Positions 18,257 to 26,972 are shown, numbered from the stretch's first letter. The stretch is DNA of 64,000 bases from Phaeobacter inhibens DSM 16374 (GCF_000473105.1 NZ_KI421498.1:1612001-1676000); one strand, 5' to 3'. Notes: generated by a model not told the origin, from the sequence alone. Numbers and translations are program-made.

Positions 18257-19510
18257 TCAATGCAGATTATGCTGCGCACCGGTCGCCTCCTCATCCATTA
18301 GGCCATGGCCAGTTTCGAACCGCTCCAGCCGGAATGCCGCCGCGGCCTCATGTGGACGGTCCGTGGCGATCAGATGGGCATAACACTGCCCAGAGGCAGG
18401 CGTTGCCTTGAATCCGCCATAGCACCAGCCCGCATTGAGATAGAGCCCCTCAATCGATGTCCGGTCTATGATGGGCGAGCCATCCGGTGTCATATCCATA
18501 ATGCCGCCCCAGCTGCGCAACAGCCGTGCCTTGCCGATGGCGGGCAGCATCGCCATACAGGCCTCCATTGTGTGCTCCACCATCGGCAGGTTCCCCCGCG
18601 CCGCATAAGAAGTGTAGAGATCAAGGTAGCTGCCAAAGACCAAACCGCCCTTGTCCGACTGGCTGATATACAAATGCCCCTCCGCAAAGGTGATGACATG
18701 ATCAATGATCGGCTTCAGCCCTTCTGAAACAAACGCCTGCAAAACATGGCTCTCAATCGGCAGGGTCAGACCAGCCATGGCCGCCACCTGACTGGACCGC
18801 CCGGCGGCGGCCATAGCGACCTTGCCCGCGCGGATCAGACCACGGGAGGTCTCAACCCCGATGACCTTGCCACCCTCAGTCCGAATGCCGGTCACCTCAC
18901 AGTTCTGCAGGATATCAACACCGCGCTGATCCGCCCCCCGTGCAAACCCCCAGGCCACCGCATCATGGCGCGCCGTGCCCGCCCGGCGCTGTAGTAGCGC
19001 CCCCTGGATAGGAAACCGGTTGTTGTCATAGTTCAGCAGCGGCGCCATCTCGCGCAGTTGGTCGCGGGATAGAATCTCGGCATCATCGCCCTGATTGATG
19101 ATCGCATTCGCCCGCCGCACGGCGCTGTCACGCTGCGCATCATTGTGAAAAACGTTCAAAATCCCGCGCTGCGACATCATCGCGTTGTAATTCAGATCCT
19201 GTTCCAGCCCCTCCCACAGCTTCAGGGAATGGGAGTAGAACTCAGAGTTGCCCGGCAAATAATAATTCGCCCGAACGATGGTGGTGTTGCGCCCCACATT
19301 GCCGCCGCCGATATAGCCACGCTCCAGCACGGCGATATTGGTCATGCCGTGATCCCTGGCTAAATAATAGGCGGTCGCCAGCCCATGACCACCGCCGCCG
19401 ATGATCACCGCATCATATTCGGGTTTTGGATCCGGGTCGCGCCAATGGCCCTGCCAGCCCCGATTGCCCGTCAGCCCTTCGCGCAACACACGCCAGCCAG
19501 AAAATCGCAT
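18257..19510 (-). CDS. soxB: sarcosine oxidase beta subunit
   Basis: This 417-residue flavoprotein has an FAD-binding VIIGGGGHGLATAYYLA motif near residue 35 and the RAGTARHDAVAWGFARGAD stretch near 172-190. In that stretch a histidine carries covalent FMN in characterised heterotetrameric enzymes. GWCYGGFKATPASG near the C-terminus completes the DAO fold. It heads the soxBDAG operon. The 148-165 bp upstream region carries a dyad element also found upstream of the mttB-like gene (see 19651-19675). Confidence 0.96.
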   Translation of the reverse strand: MRFSGWRVLREGLTGNRGWQGHWRDPDPKPEYDAVIIGGGGHGLATAYYLARDHGMTNIAVLERGYIGGGNVGRNTTIVRANYYLPGNSEFYSHSLKLWEGLEQDLNYNAMMSQRGILNVFHNDAQRDSAVRRANAIINQGDDAEILSRDQLREMAPLLNYDNNRFPIQGALLQRRAGTARHDAVAWGFARGADQRGVDILQNCEVTGIRTEGGKVIGVETSRGLIRAGKVAMAAAGRSSQVAAMAGLTLPIESHVLQAFVSEGLKPIIDHVITFAEGHLYISQSDKGGLVFGSYLDLYTSYAARGNLPMVEHTMEACMAMLPAIGKARLLRSWGGIMDMTPDGSPIIDRTSIEGLYLNAGWCYGGFKATPASGQCYAHLIATDRPHEAAAAFRLERFETGHGLMDEEATGAQHNLH

Positions 19511-19650
19511 CCCCGCCCCCTTGGTCTTTTACCCGGCGATCAGACGCGGGCCTTTGCCCCGACCAACTGCCCTGGTGTCGTCGCGTGCCAGTCTGACCGG
19601 AACGCCACTGGGATACCAGCCCCGTGCAGATCAGCCGCCCGTTATCAGCA

Positions 19651-19675
19651 GCATATTCAGGACACATATGTCTAG
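19651..19675. promoter_or_regulatory. candidate operator/promoter element upstream of soxB, shared with the mttB-like gene
   Basis: On the plus strand GCATATT (19651-19657) is followed by the imperfect dyad CAGGACACATATGTCTAG (19658-19675). The same arrangement, GCATATT then a closely similar 18-bp dyad, occurs at 37932-37957 at almost the same distance upstream of another minus-strand gene. Read towards soxB, the flank becomes AATATGC and could supply a TATGCT -10 box, with the dyad where a -35-region activator would sit. The regulator is unknown. Confidence 0.6.
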
Positions 19676-19747
19676 TACTGAAAGCGACGCAGACCACCAG
19701 CACCGGGTCGCGTTCACCCCAAAATCACCCGCGCAGGCTACTAAAAC

Positions 19748-19779
19748 GAAAAAAGAGGCGGGACATGCCGCCTCTTTTC
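19748..19779 (-). terminator. rho-independent terminator of glutamate dehydrogenase
   Basis: GAGGCGG (19755-19761) pairs with CCGCCTC (19768-19774). On the minus strand the stem is followed by six T; on the plus strand it is followed by CTTTTCTT. It lies about 40 bp beyond the gdh stop. The rest of 19511-19814 holds the soxB promoter region and no gene. Confidence 0.88.
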
Positions 19780-19814
19780 TTATGTATGACCCAAAAGGGC
19801 TGCCTTGAATAAGG

Positions 19815-21245
19815 TCAAAGCCCCTTGGCACGGTAACTCTTGGCAACCTTGTCAATGGACACCAGATAAGCGGCTGTACGCAGATCAGTCACGTCATTGC
19901 GGCCGTGCCAGACCTCCCGCATCGACTGATAAGCCGTGCGCATGGTGTCATCCAGACCGGAGCGCACCAGCTCCAGCTCATCAGCGCCTCGCAGGTAGCG
20001 TTCGGTGAACTTGGGGTTCAGCGTCCAGGTCTTGCCCAGGCTTTCAGACAGGGCCTCCAGCTCATCCACAACCAGCTGATGACGCGCCTCTTCCTGGCGG
20101 CGTTGCATCCGGCCAAAGCGGATGTGGCTGAGGTTTTTGACCCACTCAAAGTAGGAGACCGTCACACCGCCCGCGTTGGCGTACATGTCAGGAATGATTA
20201 CAGTCCCTTTGTCGCGCAGGATCTCATCCGCGCCCGCAGTGACGGGGCCATTTGCCGCCTCAATGATCAGGCGCGCTTTGATGTTGGCTGCATTGGTGAG
20301 GTTGATCACCCCCTCCAGAGCCGCCGGGATCAGGATGTCGCAATCCTCTTCCAACAGCAGCGCGCCATTTTCAACATACCGCGCATCCGGATAGCCCGTC
20401 ACGCCGCCGTTGTTGGCGATCCACTGGAACACCGCTTCGATATCGAGACCATTTTCGTCGATCAGACCACCGTCGCGCTCGATCACAGCGGTGATCTTGG
20501 CGCCGTCTTCCGACATCAGGAATTTGGCCGCGTGGTAGCCCACATTGCCGAGGCCCTGAACGATCACCCGTTTGCCGTCCAGTTTGCCGTCCATATTGGC
20601 AGCCGCCACATCCTCCGGATTGCGGAAGAATTCGCGCAGAGCATACTGCACGCCGCGACCCGTCGCCTCGACCCGGCCAGCGATACCGCCCGCGTTCAGC
20701 GGTTTGCCGGTGACACAGGCCTTGGCGTTGATATCCGTGGTGTTCATCCGCGCATATTGGTCTGCGATCCAGGCCATCTCGCGTTCGCCAGTGCCCATAT
20801 CGGGGGCTGGAACGTTCTGAGAGGGGTTGATCAGGTCGCGCTTGGCCAGTTCATAGGCAAAACGGCGTGTGATCAGCTCCAGCTCGTGCTCTTCGTACTG
20901 GCGCGGATCAATGCACAGCCCGCCCTTGGAGCCACCAAAAGGCGCCTCAACCAGCGCACATTTATAGGTCATCAGCGCCGCCAGCGCCTCAACCTCATCC
21001 TGATTCACGCCCATCGCATAGCGGATGCCGCCCTTCACAGGCTCCATATGTTCGGAATGCACCGAACGATACCCGGTGAAGGTCTGAATCCCCCCACGCA
21101 GGCGCACGCCAAAGCGCACGGTATAGGTCGCGTTGCAAACCCTGATCTTCTCTTCCAGACCCGGTGGCAGGTCCATCAGGGACACCGCCCTGTTGAACAT
21201 CAGGTCCACACTCTGGCGAAAACTGGGTTCTGTTGCACTGCTCAT
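19815..21245 (-). CDS. gdhA: glutamate dehydrogenase (Glu/Leu/Phe/Val dehydrogenase family)
   Basis: The 476 residues show the substrate-domain motif VEAPFGGSKGG (active-site lysine), PAPDMGTGEREM, then the Rossmann motif IVQGLGNVGYHAAKFL and EAANGPVTAGADEIL. The enzyme interconverts glutamate and 2-oxoglutarate plus ammonium; coenzyme preference cannot be read with certainty. The open frame extends to 21377, but MSSATEPSF from the ATG at 21245, behind a GGAG site, is the likely start. The upstream 18-bp perfect palindrome falls inside the longer frame, which also argues for the shorter form. It lies just upstream of the sox operon on the same strand, separated from it by a terminator. Confidence 0.93.
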   Translation of the reverse strand: MSSATEPSFRQSVDLMFNRAVSLMDLPPGLEEKIRVCNATYTVRFGVRLRGGIQTFTGYRSVHSEHMEPVKGGIRYAMGVNQDEVEALAALMTYKCALVEAPFGGSKGGLCIDPRQYEEHELELITRRFAYELAKRDLINPSQNVPAPDMGTGEREMAWIADQYARMNTTDINAKACVTGKPLNAGGIAGRVEATGRGVQYALREFFRNPEDVAAANMDGKLDGKRVIVQGLGNVGYHAAKFLMSEDGAKITAVIERDGGLIDENGLDIEAVFQWIANNGGVTGYPDARYVENGALLLEEDCDILIPAALEGVINLTNAANIKARLIIEAANGPVTAGADEILRDKGTVIIPDMYANAGGVTVSYFEWVKNLSHIRFGRMQRRQEEARHQLVVDELEALSESLGKTWTLNPKFTERYLRGADELELVRSGLDDTMRTAYQSMREVWHGRNDVTDLRTAAYLVSIDKVAKSYRAKGL

Positions 21246-21281
21246 CGGCTGTACTCCGTGCTTCTGCGTCGACTCAGTGAG

Positions 21282-21299
21282 ATAGTGTCCGGACACTAT
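21282..21299. promoter_or_regulatory. perfect 18-bp palindrome, candidate operator of gdhA
   Basis: ATAGTGTCCGGACACTAT is a perfect 9+9 palindrome located 37-54 bp upstream of the gdhA start. That position suits a repressor site overlapping the promoter or 5' leader. The cognate regulator is not known and no regulator gene is adjacent. Confidence 0.7.
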
Positions 21300-21603
21300 G
21301 ACTCTTGGATTAAGAAGGTGCGACCTTTTTGACCATTCCCGAGCAAAAAGAATCAATATTAGGCAAATTGAGGGCATGCGGCATTTGACTGAGTCGCCAC
21401 GTTTGGCAGGTCGCTTCCGATTTGTTGACGCGCACTGAACAACCCGCGCGCGCGCGCCACATTACCGTTAAAATCAAGGACAATGCGCGCGATTTGGTCC
21501 GGTATACGCCCCAATTCCGCCACCTTCATAAAGCATTAATATGTGTGAAATTCCATTTCTGATGGCGCTGTGCCGGGGGGTTAAGCGGCTGGGGGTTCGA
21601 CAC
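21300..21603. other. divergent intergenic region gdhA / tad genes
   Basis: About 300 bp between the gdhA operator and the TadG-like start. It contains A/T-rich blocks (around 21325-21365 and 21465-21545) and an alternating GCGCGCGCGCG tract near 21450. It should hold promoters for both sides, but no box pair is convincing. No small gene is supported. Confidence 0.5.
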
Positions 21604-23286
21604 ATGACTATGCGTTCTGACAAGATATCCATCGCGGCCCGACAGGCCTGCCTGACCGCCTGCATTCGCAGCGGGGCGCAGCTGCGCGCTTTCCGGCAGG
21701 ATGACTCGGGCGTACTGCTGAAACCCATGGTGGGCTTCCTGCTGTCAATGCTGGCCGTCGGCGGGATTGGCGTTGATCTGATGCGTATGGAACGGGACCG
21801 TACCATCCTGCAGTATACCCTTGACCGCGCAGTTCTGGCGGCTGCCGATCTCGACCAGCCACTGCCTCCTGCAGCGGTGGTTCAGGACTATCTCAGCAAG
21901 GCGGGGCTCAATAAATACTACACGCCCCCGGTGGCTGAAACCGGGCTCGGGTTCAAAAAGGTGCAAAGCACCATCGACACCACATTTGAAACCCACATGC
22001 TCAAATTCTCCAGCGGGCAGGACATGCCGCTCTATGCGACCTCCCGCGCCGAAGAGAGTATCGACGGGCTGGAGATCTCATTGGTGCTGGATGTCTCCGG
22101 ATCGATGGGCAGCAACAGCCGCCTGGCCAATCTCAAGGTCGCGGCAAAAGATTTCGTCGACACGATGATCGCCAATACCATCGACAACAAGATGTCGATC
22201 TCCATCATCCCCTACGCCACACAGGTCAGCCTGCCGACCGAGTTGATGGATCAGTACAACACCACGGATGAGCACGCCTATTCCAACTGCGTGAATTTTG
22301 TCGGCAGCCATTTTCAGACCACCGCCCTGTCCACCACCCAGGAACTGGACCGGACGATGCACTTCAGCGTTTGGTCCGGCAGTGACTACCGCGCCAGCGC
22401 AAACCCGCTGGACAGCCCGACCTGTGAAGACAGTGCCAACCGTGAAATTCTGCCTTTCCAGAAGGATGCAAACACACTCAAAGGCTTCATCGACGGCCTT
22501 CAGGCAGAAGGCAACACATCGATCGATGTTGGCATGAAATGGGGCACTGCCCTGCTCGACCCAAGTGCGCGTCCCGCCATCAGCGCGCTGGCATCGGGCG
22601 GCGGCGCCATGGTGCCTGCAACGTTCAACAATCGCCCTGCGGCCTTCAATGACCACGAAACGGTCAAGGTTATCGTGCTGATGACCGACGGCAAGAATAC
22701 CAACCAGTACTATGTCGAGTCCGACCACCGCGAAGGATCCTCCGACGTCTGGTACAACTCTGCCGCCACCGGATCGAACCCGCGCTACTCGCTCTATGAT
22801 CCGCAACGCGACAAATACTGGTGGGACCGCATGAACCGCTGGGAAGATCACGCCTACGGTCAGGGCAGCTATCGCAAATGCGGCAGCTACAGCTGCTGGT
22901 GGCAGGATGAGCAGGGAGAGCCTGAGAATGTCAAACGCCTGAGCTGGGGTGAGCTGTTCGGTGAAACCTCGCTGAAATATCTCTACAAGTACCTCTATGG
23001 CGATTGGATGGGCCAGTCCTCGGCGCGCAGCGTCTGGTACTACGGCGTCTATGACTACTGGAACACCAGCACCAAGGACGCCCGCACCCGCGCGGTCTGC
23101 AACGCCGCCAAAAACCAGGGCATCGTTGTCTACACCATTGGGTTTGAGGCACCCAGCAGCGGCACTGCGGTGTTGAAGGATTGTGCCAGCTCGGATGCTC
23201 ATCATTTTGATGTGCGCGGGCTTGAGATCCGCGACGCCTTTGCCTCGATCGCGACGTCGATCCGCCAGCTGAGGCTGACGCAATGA
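21604..23286 (+). CDS. TadG-like pilus assembly protein with von Willebrand A domain
   Basis: The 560 residues begin with a short cytoplasmic segment, then a single membrane anchor (PMVGFLLSMLAVGGIGVDL), as in the TadE/TadG group. A large extracytoplasmic VWA domain follows, with the MIDAS motif DVSGSMG near residue 163 and LMTDGKN near 363. An insert rich in Tyr/Trp (about 380-480) is unusual. Related proteins act in or near Flp pilus and tight-adherence machines. The ATG at 21604 was chosen; an in-frame ATG at 21541 is possible. It overlaps the next gene by 4 bp. Confidence 0.82.
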   Translation: MTMRSDKISIAARQACLTACIRSGAQLRAFRQDDSGVLLKPMVGFLLSMLAVGGIGVDLMRMERDRTILQYTLDRAVLAAADLDQPLPPAAVVQDYLSKAGLNKYYTPPVAETGLGFKKVQSTIDTTFETHMLKFSSGQDMPLYATSRAEESIDGLEISLVLDVSGSMGSNSRLANLKVAAKDFVDTMIANTIDNKMSISIIPYATQVSLPTELMDQYNTTDEHAYSNCVNFVGSHFQTTALSTTQELDRTMHFSVWSGSDYRASANPLDSPTCEDSANREILPFQKDANTLKGFIDGLQAEGNTSIDVGMKWGTALLDPSARPAISALASGGGAMVPATFNNRPAAFNDHETVKVIVLMTDGKNTNQYYVESDHREGSSDVWYNSAATGSNPRYSLYDPQRDKYWWDRMNRWEDHAYGQGSYRKCGSYSCWWQDEQGEPENVKRLSWGELFGETSLKYLYKYLYGDWMGQSSARSVWYYGVYDYWNTSTKDARTRAVCNAAKNQGIVVYTIGFEAPSSGTAVLKDCASSDAHHFDVRGLEIRDAFASIATSIRQLRLTQ

Positions 23287-23843
23287 CTCGCCGCAACCAA
23301 CATCAAAAGGCCAGTCGGCTACGCCGCGCCCTGCGCCTGTTCCGCAAGCGCGAGGATGGCAACGCCACGGTTGAATTCGCCATCGTGATCCCCGCCTTTC
23401 TGTTTCTGCTGATGAACACAGTGGAACTGGGCATGATCACCATCCAGCAATCCATGCTGGAACGGGCACTGGATCAGACCGTGCGCGGCCTGCGCCTCTC
23501 AACCGGCGTTCCAAAACAGCACAATGAGATCCGCGACGAGGTTTGCCGCCGCTCTGGGTTTATCCGCAACTGCGGCACGTCACTGCGGCTCGAAATGGTA
23601 CAGGTTGATCCTTATGCCTGGACGCCGGTTGACCCGGTTCCCGACTGCATCAACCGGGTTGAGGACGTGCAGCCCGTGCGCAATTTTGTCACCGGCGACT
23701 CCAACGAGCTAATGTTCATCCGCGCCTGCATGGCCATGAAACCCGTGTTCCCCCATTGGGGCCTGGCTGACGATATGGACAATGATGCCGACGGCCGGAT
23801 CCGCCTCTATGCGACCTCAGCCTTTGTTCAGGAGCCCCGGTAA
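23283..23843 (+). CDS. TadE-like pilus assembly protein
   Basis: This 186-residue protein has an N-terminal basic stretch, then EDGNATVEFAIVIPAFLFLL, the TadE signature: a pseudopilin-like segment with a conserved Glu at the start of a hydrophobic helix. The rest is predicted periplasmic. It overlaps the VWA gene (ATGA) and lies 3 bp before another TadE-like gene, so the three form one translation-coupled unit. Confidence 0.85.
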   Translation: MTRRNQHQKASRLRRALRLFRKREDGNATVEFAIVIPAFLFLLMNTVELGMITIQQSMLERALDQTVRGLRLSTGVPKQHNEIRDEVCRRSGFIRNCGTSLRLEMVQVDPYAWTPVDPVPDCINRVEDVQPVRNFVTGDSNELMFIRACMAMKPVFPHWGLADDMDNDADGRIRLYATSAFVQEPR

Positions 23844-23846
23844 GCC

Positions 23847-24446
23847 ATGTTGACCCGTATCCGCACCCTGTTCTACCGCTACCGACGCGAAACCGATGGC
23901 TCGGTCTCGGTTGAGTTTGCCTTCTACATGCCGCTGCTGCTTGGCGTCTTTGCAGCAATCTACACCTATTTTGATGCTTTCCGTCAGGAAGGGGTCAATC
24001 TGAAAGCGGCTTATACCATCTCGGACCTGATCTCGCGCGAGACCTCCACCCTGAATGAGGATTACATCGACAGCATGCATGATCTGGCCAAGCTGCTGAT
24101 CCGCGTCGACTCCTCTATTTCTCTCAGGATCTCGGTGATCCGCTGGGATGAGGACGATAACCGCTACTATGTGGACTGGTCCAAGGTGCGTGGCGGCAAA
24201 TTCACCGAATGGCAGGACGGCAACATTCAGGAGGTCAAGGATGATCTGCCGACCATGCCGGATCAGGAGCGGGTGATTCTGGTGGAAACCAAGAACGATA
24301 TCGACCCGGCCTTCAACGTTGGCCTGCCAGATATGGACATCCAGAATTTCGTCTTCACCCGCCCGCGTTTCGCACCGCAAGTGAAGTTTGAAGGTCAAGA
24401 CAGCGGTGGCGGTGACCACAATGACAACAGTGGCGCCACGGACTAG
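23847..24446 (+). CDS. TadE-like pilus assembly protein, second copy
   Basis: This 199-residue protein again shows the TadE start, TDGSVSVEFAFYMPLLLGVF, followed by a periplasmic region (about 50-180) and a polar, glycine/aspartate-rich tail. It differs strongly from its neighbour outside the hydrophobic segment, so the two are probably not interchangeable minor pilins. It is last in the operon; a terminator follows 18 bp after the stop. Confidence 0.84.
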   Translation: MLTRIRTLFYRYRRETDGSVSVEFAFYMPLLLGVFAAIYTYFDAFRQEGVNLKAAYTISDLISRETSTLNEDYIDSMHDLAKLLIRVDSSISLRISVIRWDEDDNRYYVDWSKVRGGKFTEWQDGNIQEVKDDLPTMPDQERVILVETKNDIDPAFNVGLPDMDIQNFVFTRPRFAPQVKFEGQDSGGGDHNDNSGATD

Positions 24447-24464
24447 GCCTGCTGCTCAACCAAC

Positions 24465-24494
24465 AAAGGCACCTCCGACGTCGGTGGCGCCTTT
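24465..24494 (+). terminator. rho-independent terminator of the tad-like operon
   Basis: AAAGGC..CC..CCGAC and GTCGG..GG..GCCTTTT form a long stem ending in four T on the plus strand. The symmetric A-run means it can also serve the minus-strand gene that converges at 24521. Confidence 0.85.
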
Positions 24495-24520
24495 TACCAT
24501 TCGAAAATACAGATGCCGCC

Positions 24521-25036
24521 TTAGCTCTGCGACTGCCCCGCCTCACGCCGTGCAATCATGATCGCCAGGATTTCCGCCATGGATTTGCTCTGCGCACCCG
24601 GCGTGACGCCCCCAATGCCAATCCGATGCCCCAGTCGCCACCAAAGCCCCGGCCGCCAGCTGCGCGCACCCTTGGTGGCTGTTCGGATCAGAAAGCCGTT
24701 CGACGGTTTGAACGCAAACACCCCACGATCCACCGCAACAACATCCGCCACCTCGGCTATCACTGCCCCGTCGGAACTGCGCAGCACCTCTTCGGTCAGT
24801 TCAATCCGCAACGCGGTAGCCTGCCACAGACGCATGGCCAGCCACAGGCAAAACCCACCAATGGCCAGCAGGAACACCAGCCAATGGGGGGCTGGCGGTT
24901 TGGCCAGTGCCACATAGATTGCCAGCGCCCCGACCACGATCAGCATCACCGCTGCCAGCACCCGCCGCGGCGCGGAGGCATCAACAGTTGCCAAAATCTC
25001 ATCCTTCGTCTCGCCCGATCCAGCCCTCTGGCCCAT
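24521..25036 (-). CDS. hypothetical membrane protein (two transmembrane segments)
   Basis: This 171-residue protein has two adjacent hydrophobic helices (about 28-45 and 52-70) with a short PPAPHW turn, then a soluble C-terminal domain of beta character. The domain contains LRIELTEEVLRSSDGAVIA and a basic, tryptophan-rich segment (GARSWRPGLWWRLGHRIG). The layout resembles bacterial PH-like membrane proteins, but the match is only structural impression. The ATG at 25036 is preceded by a GAGG site; an upstream GTG is possible. Confidence 0.65.
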   Translation of the reverse strand: MGQRAGSGETKDEILATVDASAPRRVLAAVMLIVVGALAIYVALAKPPAPHWLVFLLAIGGFCLWLAMRLWQATALRIELTEEVLRSSDGAVIAEVADVVAVDRGVFAFKPSNGFLIRTATKGARSWRPGLWWRLGHRIGIGGVTPGAQSKSMAEILAIMIARREAGQSQS

Positions 25037-25270
25037 CACCCGTGTCCTCACCCTGTTCTTCCGCCCCGGTCATTACCACGGAGCTGGTCCCGGCGGATGT
25101 AGCCTGATTGCACCAAAGGGCATAGCCCCCTGTTGTCACGGTCTCCCGGAATGAGGCTCGCACGGGCGCCTCATGTGCATTTTCGCACATCAGCAGTTAA
25201 CCGGGGAGCCTTTCCGACACACTCGCACAGACCTATCTATGAGGTCGTACACAGCAACCGGAGACCTGCC

Positions 25271-26182
25271 ATGTCGATCCGTCCCATTCTCGAAACCCGT
25301 CCCGCCACACCCGCGCTGGAAGGTGCAGGCGTCAAGCTGCACCGCGCCTTCGGGTTTCACGACCCGAGCGAGCTGGACCCCTTCCTGCTGTTCGACGACT
25401 TCCGCAATGACCGCGCCGAAGATTTCGAAGCCGGTTTTCCCTGGCATCCCCACCGGGGGATCGAGACCATCACCTATGTGTTGGACGGTACCGTTCACCA
25501 TGGCGACTCTCTGGGCAACAATGGAACATTGGGCGCCGGCGACGTGCAGTGGATGACCGCCGGATCGGGCATCCTGCATCAAGAGATGCCAAAAGGGAAT
25601 GCCAAAGGCCAGATGCATGGTTTTCAGCTCTGGGGCAACCTGCCCGCCAGCCAAAAGATGACCGCCCCGCGCTATCAGGACATCACCGCCAAGGACATTC
25701 CCGAGGTAATTGACGACGACGGCACCCGGGTGAAGGTCATTGTTGGTGATTTCTGGGGGAAGCGTGGTCCCGTCGACGGCATCGCCGCCGATCCGCAATA
25801 TCTGGATGTCTCCGTCCCGCCCGGTGTGAAAAAGACCTTTCGCATCGACACATACCGGCGCGCTTTTGCATATGTCTTTGCCGGTCAGGGTGCCTTTGTC
25901 GATGCTGCAACGCCGCAGGGTGTGCTGCTGGAGAAAGAGGTCGCGGGCGAGGAACTGCACATCCGCGATATGTCCGGCGATCGTACGCTGGTCCGGTTTG
26001 GCACCGGTGAAGAAATCACCGTACAGGCTGGCCCGGAGGGGGTTCGCTTCCTGCTGATCTCAGGCGCCCCGATTGAGGAACCTGTCGCCTGGCATGGCCC
26101 GATTGTCATGAACACACAGGATGAGTTGCGGCAGGCCTTCAGGGATCTGCGCAATGGTCAGTTTATCCGGCCCGCCCACTAG
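25271..26182 (+). CDS. pirin family protein
   Basis: This 303-residue bicupin has its metal site in the N-terminal cupin: HPHRGIETITYVLDG provides two His, then HHGDS, and ILHQEMP supplies the last His and Glu. The Pirin and Pirin-C domains fill the length (about 15-125 and 175-285). Bacterial pirins are iron proteins with quercetinase-like or regulatory roles; the partner here is not evident. The ATG at 25271 fits the family start. The TetR gene lies convergently downstream. Confidence 0.9.
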   Translation: MSIRPILETRPATPALEGAGVKLHRAFGFHDPSELDPFLLFDDFRNDRAEDFEAGFPWHPHRGIETITYVLDGTVHHGDSLGNNGTLGAGDVQWMTAGSGILHQEMPKGNAKGQMHGFQLWGNLPASQKMTAPRYQDITAKDIPEVIDDDGTRVKVIVGDFWGKRGPVDGIAADPQYLDVSVPPGVKKTFRIDTYRRAFAYVFAGQGAFVDAATPQGVLLEKEVAGEELHIRDMSGDRTLVRFGTGEEITVQAGPEGVRFLLISGAPIEEPVAWHGPIVMNTQDELRQAFRDLRNGQFIRPAH

Positions 26183-26257
26183 ATCCGCCTCAGACTGCCC
26201 GCTTGGTGCCGCGTTGCAGCGCGGCACCGACCCTCAAGGGGGGGCAGGCACATAGGG

Positions 26258-26875
26258 TCAGGCGCGCACGGATTTCTGTACCATGTCCCAATAAATTGCC
26301 TCGACCTCGTCCAGCGACAGACGCCCGCCGCTGCGGTACCAGGTCATCACACCGTTCAGCATCGCAATCACCGCCAGAGTTGCGATTTTGGTGTCGGGGA
26401 TATGGAACACGCCCAGCCGCACCCCGTCTTTCAGGATCGTTTCCAGCGCATTCTCATATTCGCGACGCAGGGACTCGATAGCCGTGAAATTGTCTTCCGA
26501 CAGGTTCCGCAACTCCATATAGGCAATGAAAACCGCGTCGGGTCGTTCCAGATGGAAGCGGATGTGAAACCGGGTAAAGGCTTCAAGCCGTGCCAGAACG
26601 TGATCTTCGGCACTGCCAGCAGACACAGTCTGATCCGGGTCCCGCAGATCCTGCCAGGCCTGCAACAACTCCGTCATATGACCTTCCATCAGGCTGAACA
26701 GCAGGCTCTGCTTGTCAGGGGTATAGTTATAGAGCGCACCGGCCTGCACCCCGACCTCGGATGCGATCTGGCGCATTGAGACCGCCGCATAGCCATGTTG
26801 GGCAAACAGCTTCAGCGCCGCAGCGCGGATGCGCGGACCGGTGATATCGGAATGTGAACCTTGGGTACGTGCCAT
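26258..26875 (-). CDS. TetR family transcriptional regulator
   Basis: The 205 residues have an N-terminal HTH (about 15-60: RIRAAALKLFAQHGYAAVSM then IASEVGVQAGALYNYTPDK) and an all-helical ligand domain typical of TetR repressors that control CoA-ester or fatty-acid pathways. A 24-bp inverted repeat sits 10 bp upstream of its start, so it very likely represses itself. The divergent lipoprotein gene may share the control region. The ligand is unknown. Confidence 0.92.
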   Translation of the reverse strand: MARTQGSHSDITGPRIRAAALKLFAQHGYAAVSMRQIASEVGVQAGALYNYTPDKQSLLFSLMEGHMTELLQAWQDLRDPDQTVSAGSAEDHVLARLEAFTRFHIRFHLERPDAVFIAYMELRNLSEDNFTAIESLRREYENALETILKDGVRLGVFHIPDTKIATLAVIAMLNGVMTWYRSGGRLSLDEVEAIYWDMVQKSVRA

Positions 26876-26884
26876 CTCTCCATT

Positions 26885-26908
26885 TTATATGAACATTCGT
26901 TCATATAA
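26885..26908. promoter_or_regulatory. inverted-repeat operator for the TetR regulator
   Basis: TTATATGAAC, a 4-base spacer and GTTCATATAA form two perfect 10-bp arms immediately upstream of the tetR-type gene. Size and place fit a TetR dimer operator; the A/T-rich arms may include the promoter. Confidence 0.85.
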
Positions 26909-26972
26909 AAGCCCCGCTTGTGCCTTTTCACCAATATGTGCATCAAGGGAATAGTGAACAAGGATGGTTTTT

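Noticed and set aside
22078-23283. 401-residue minus-strand frame opposite the VWA gene
   Set aside because: Antisense shadow of the VWA gene, with no family features and no promoter or ribosome site.
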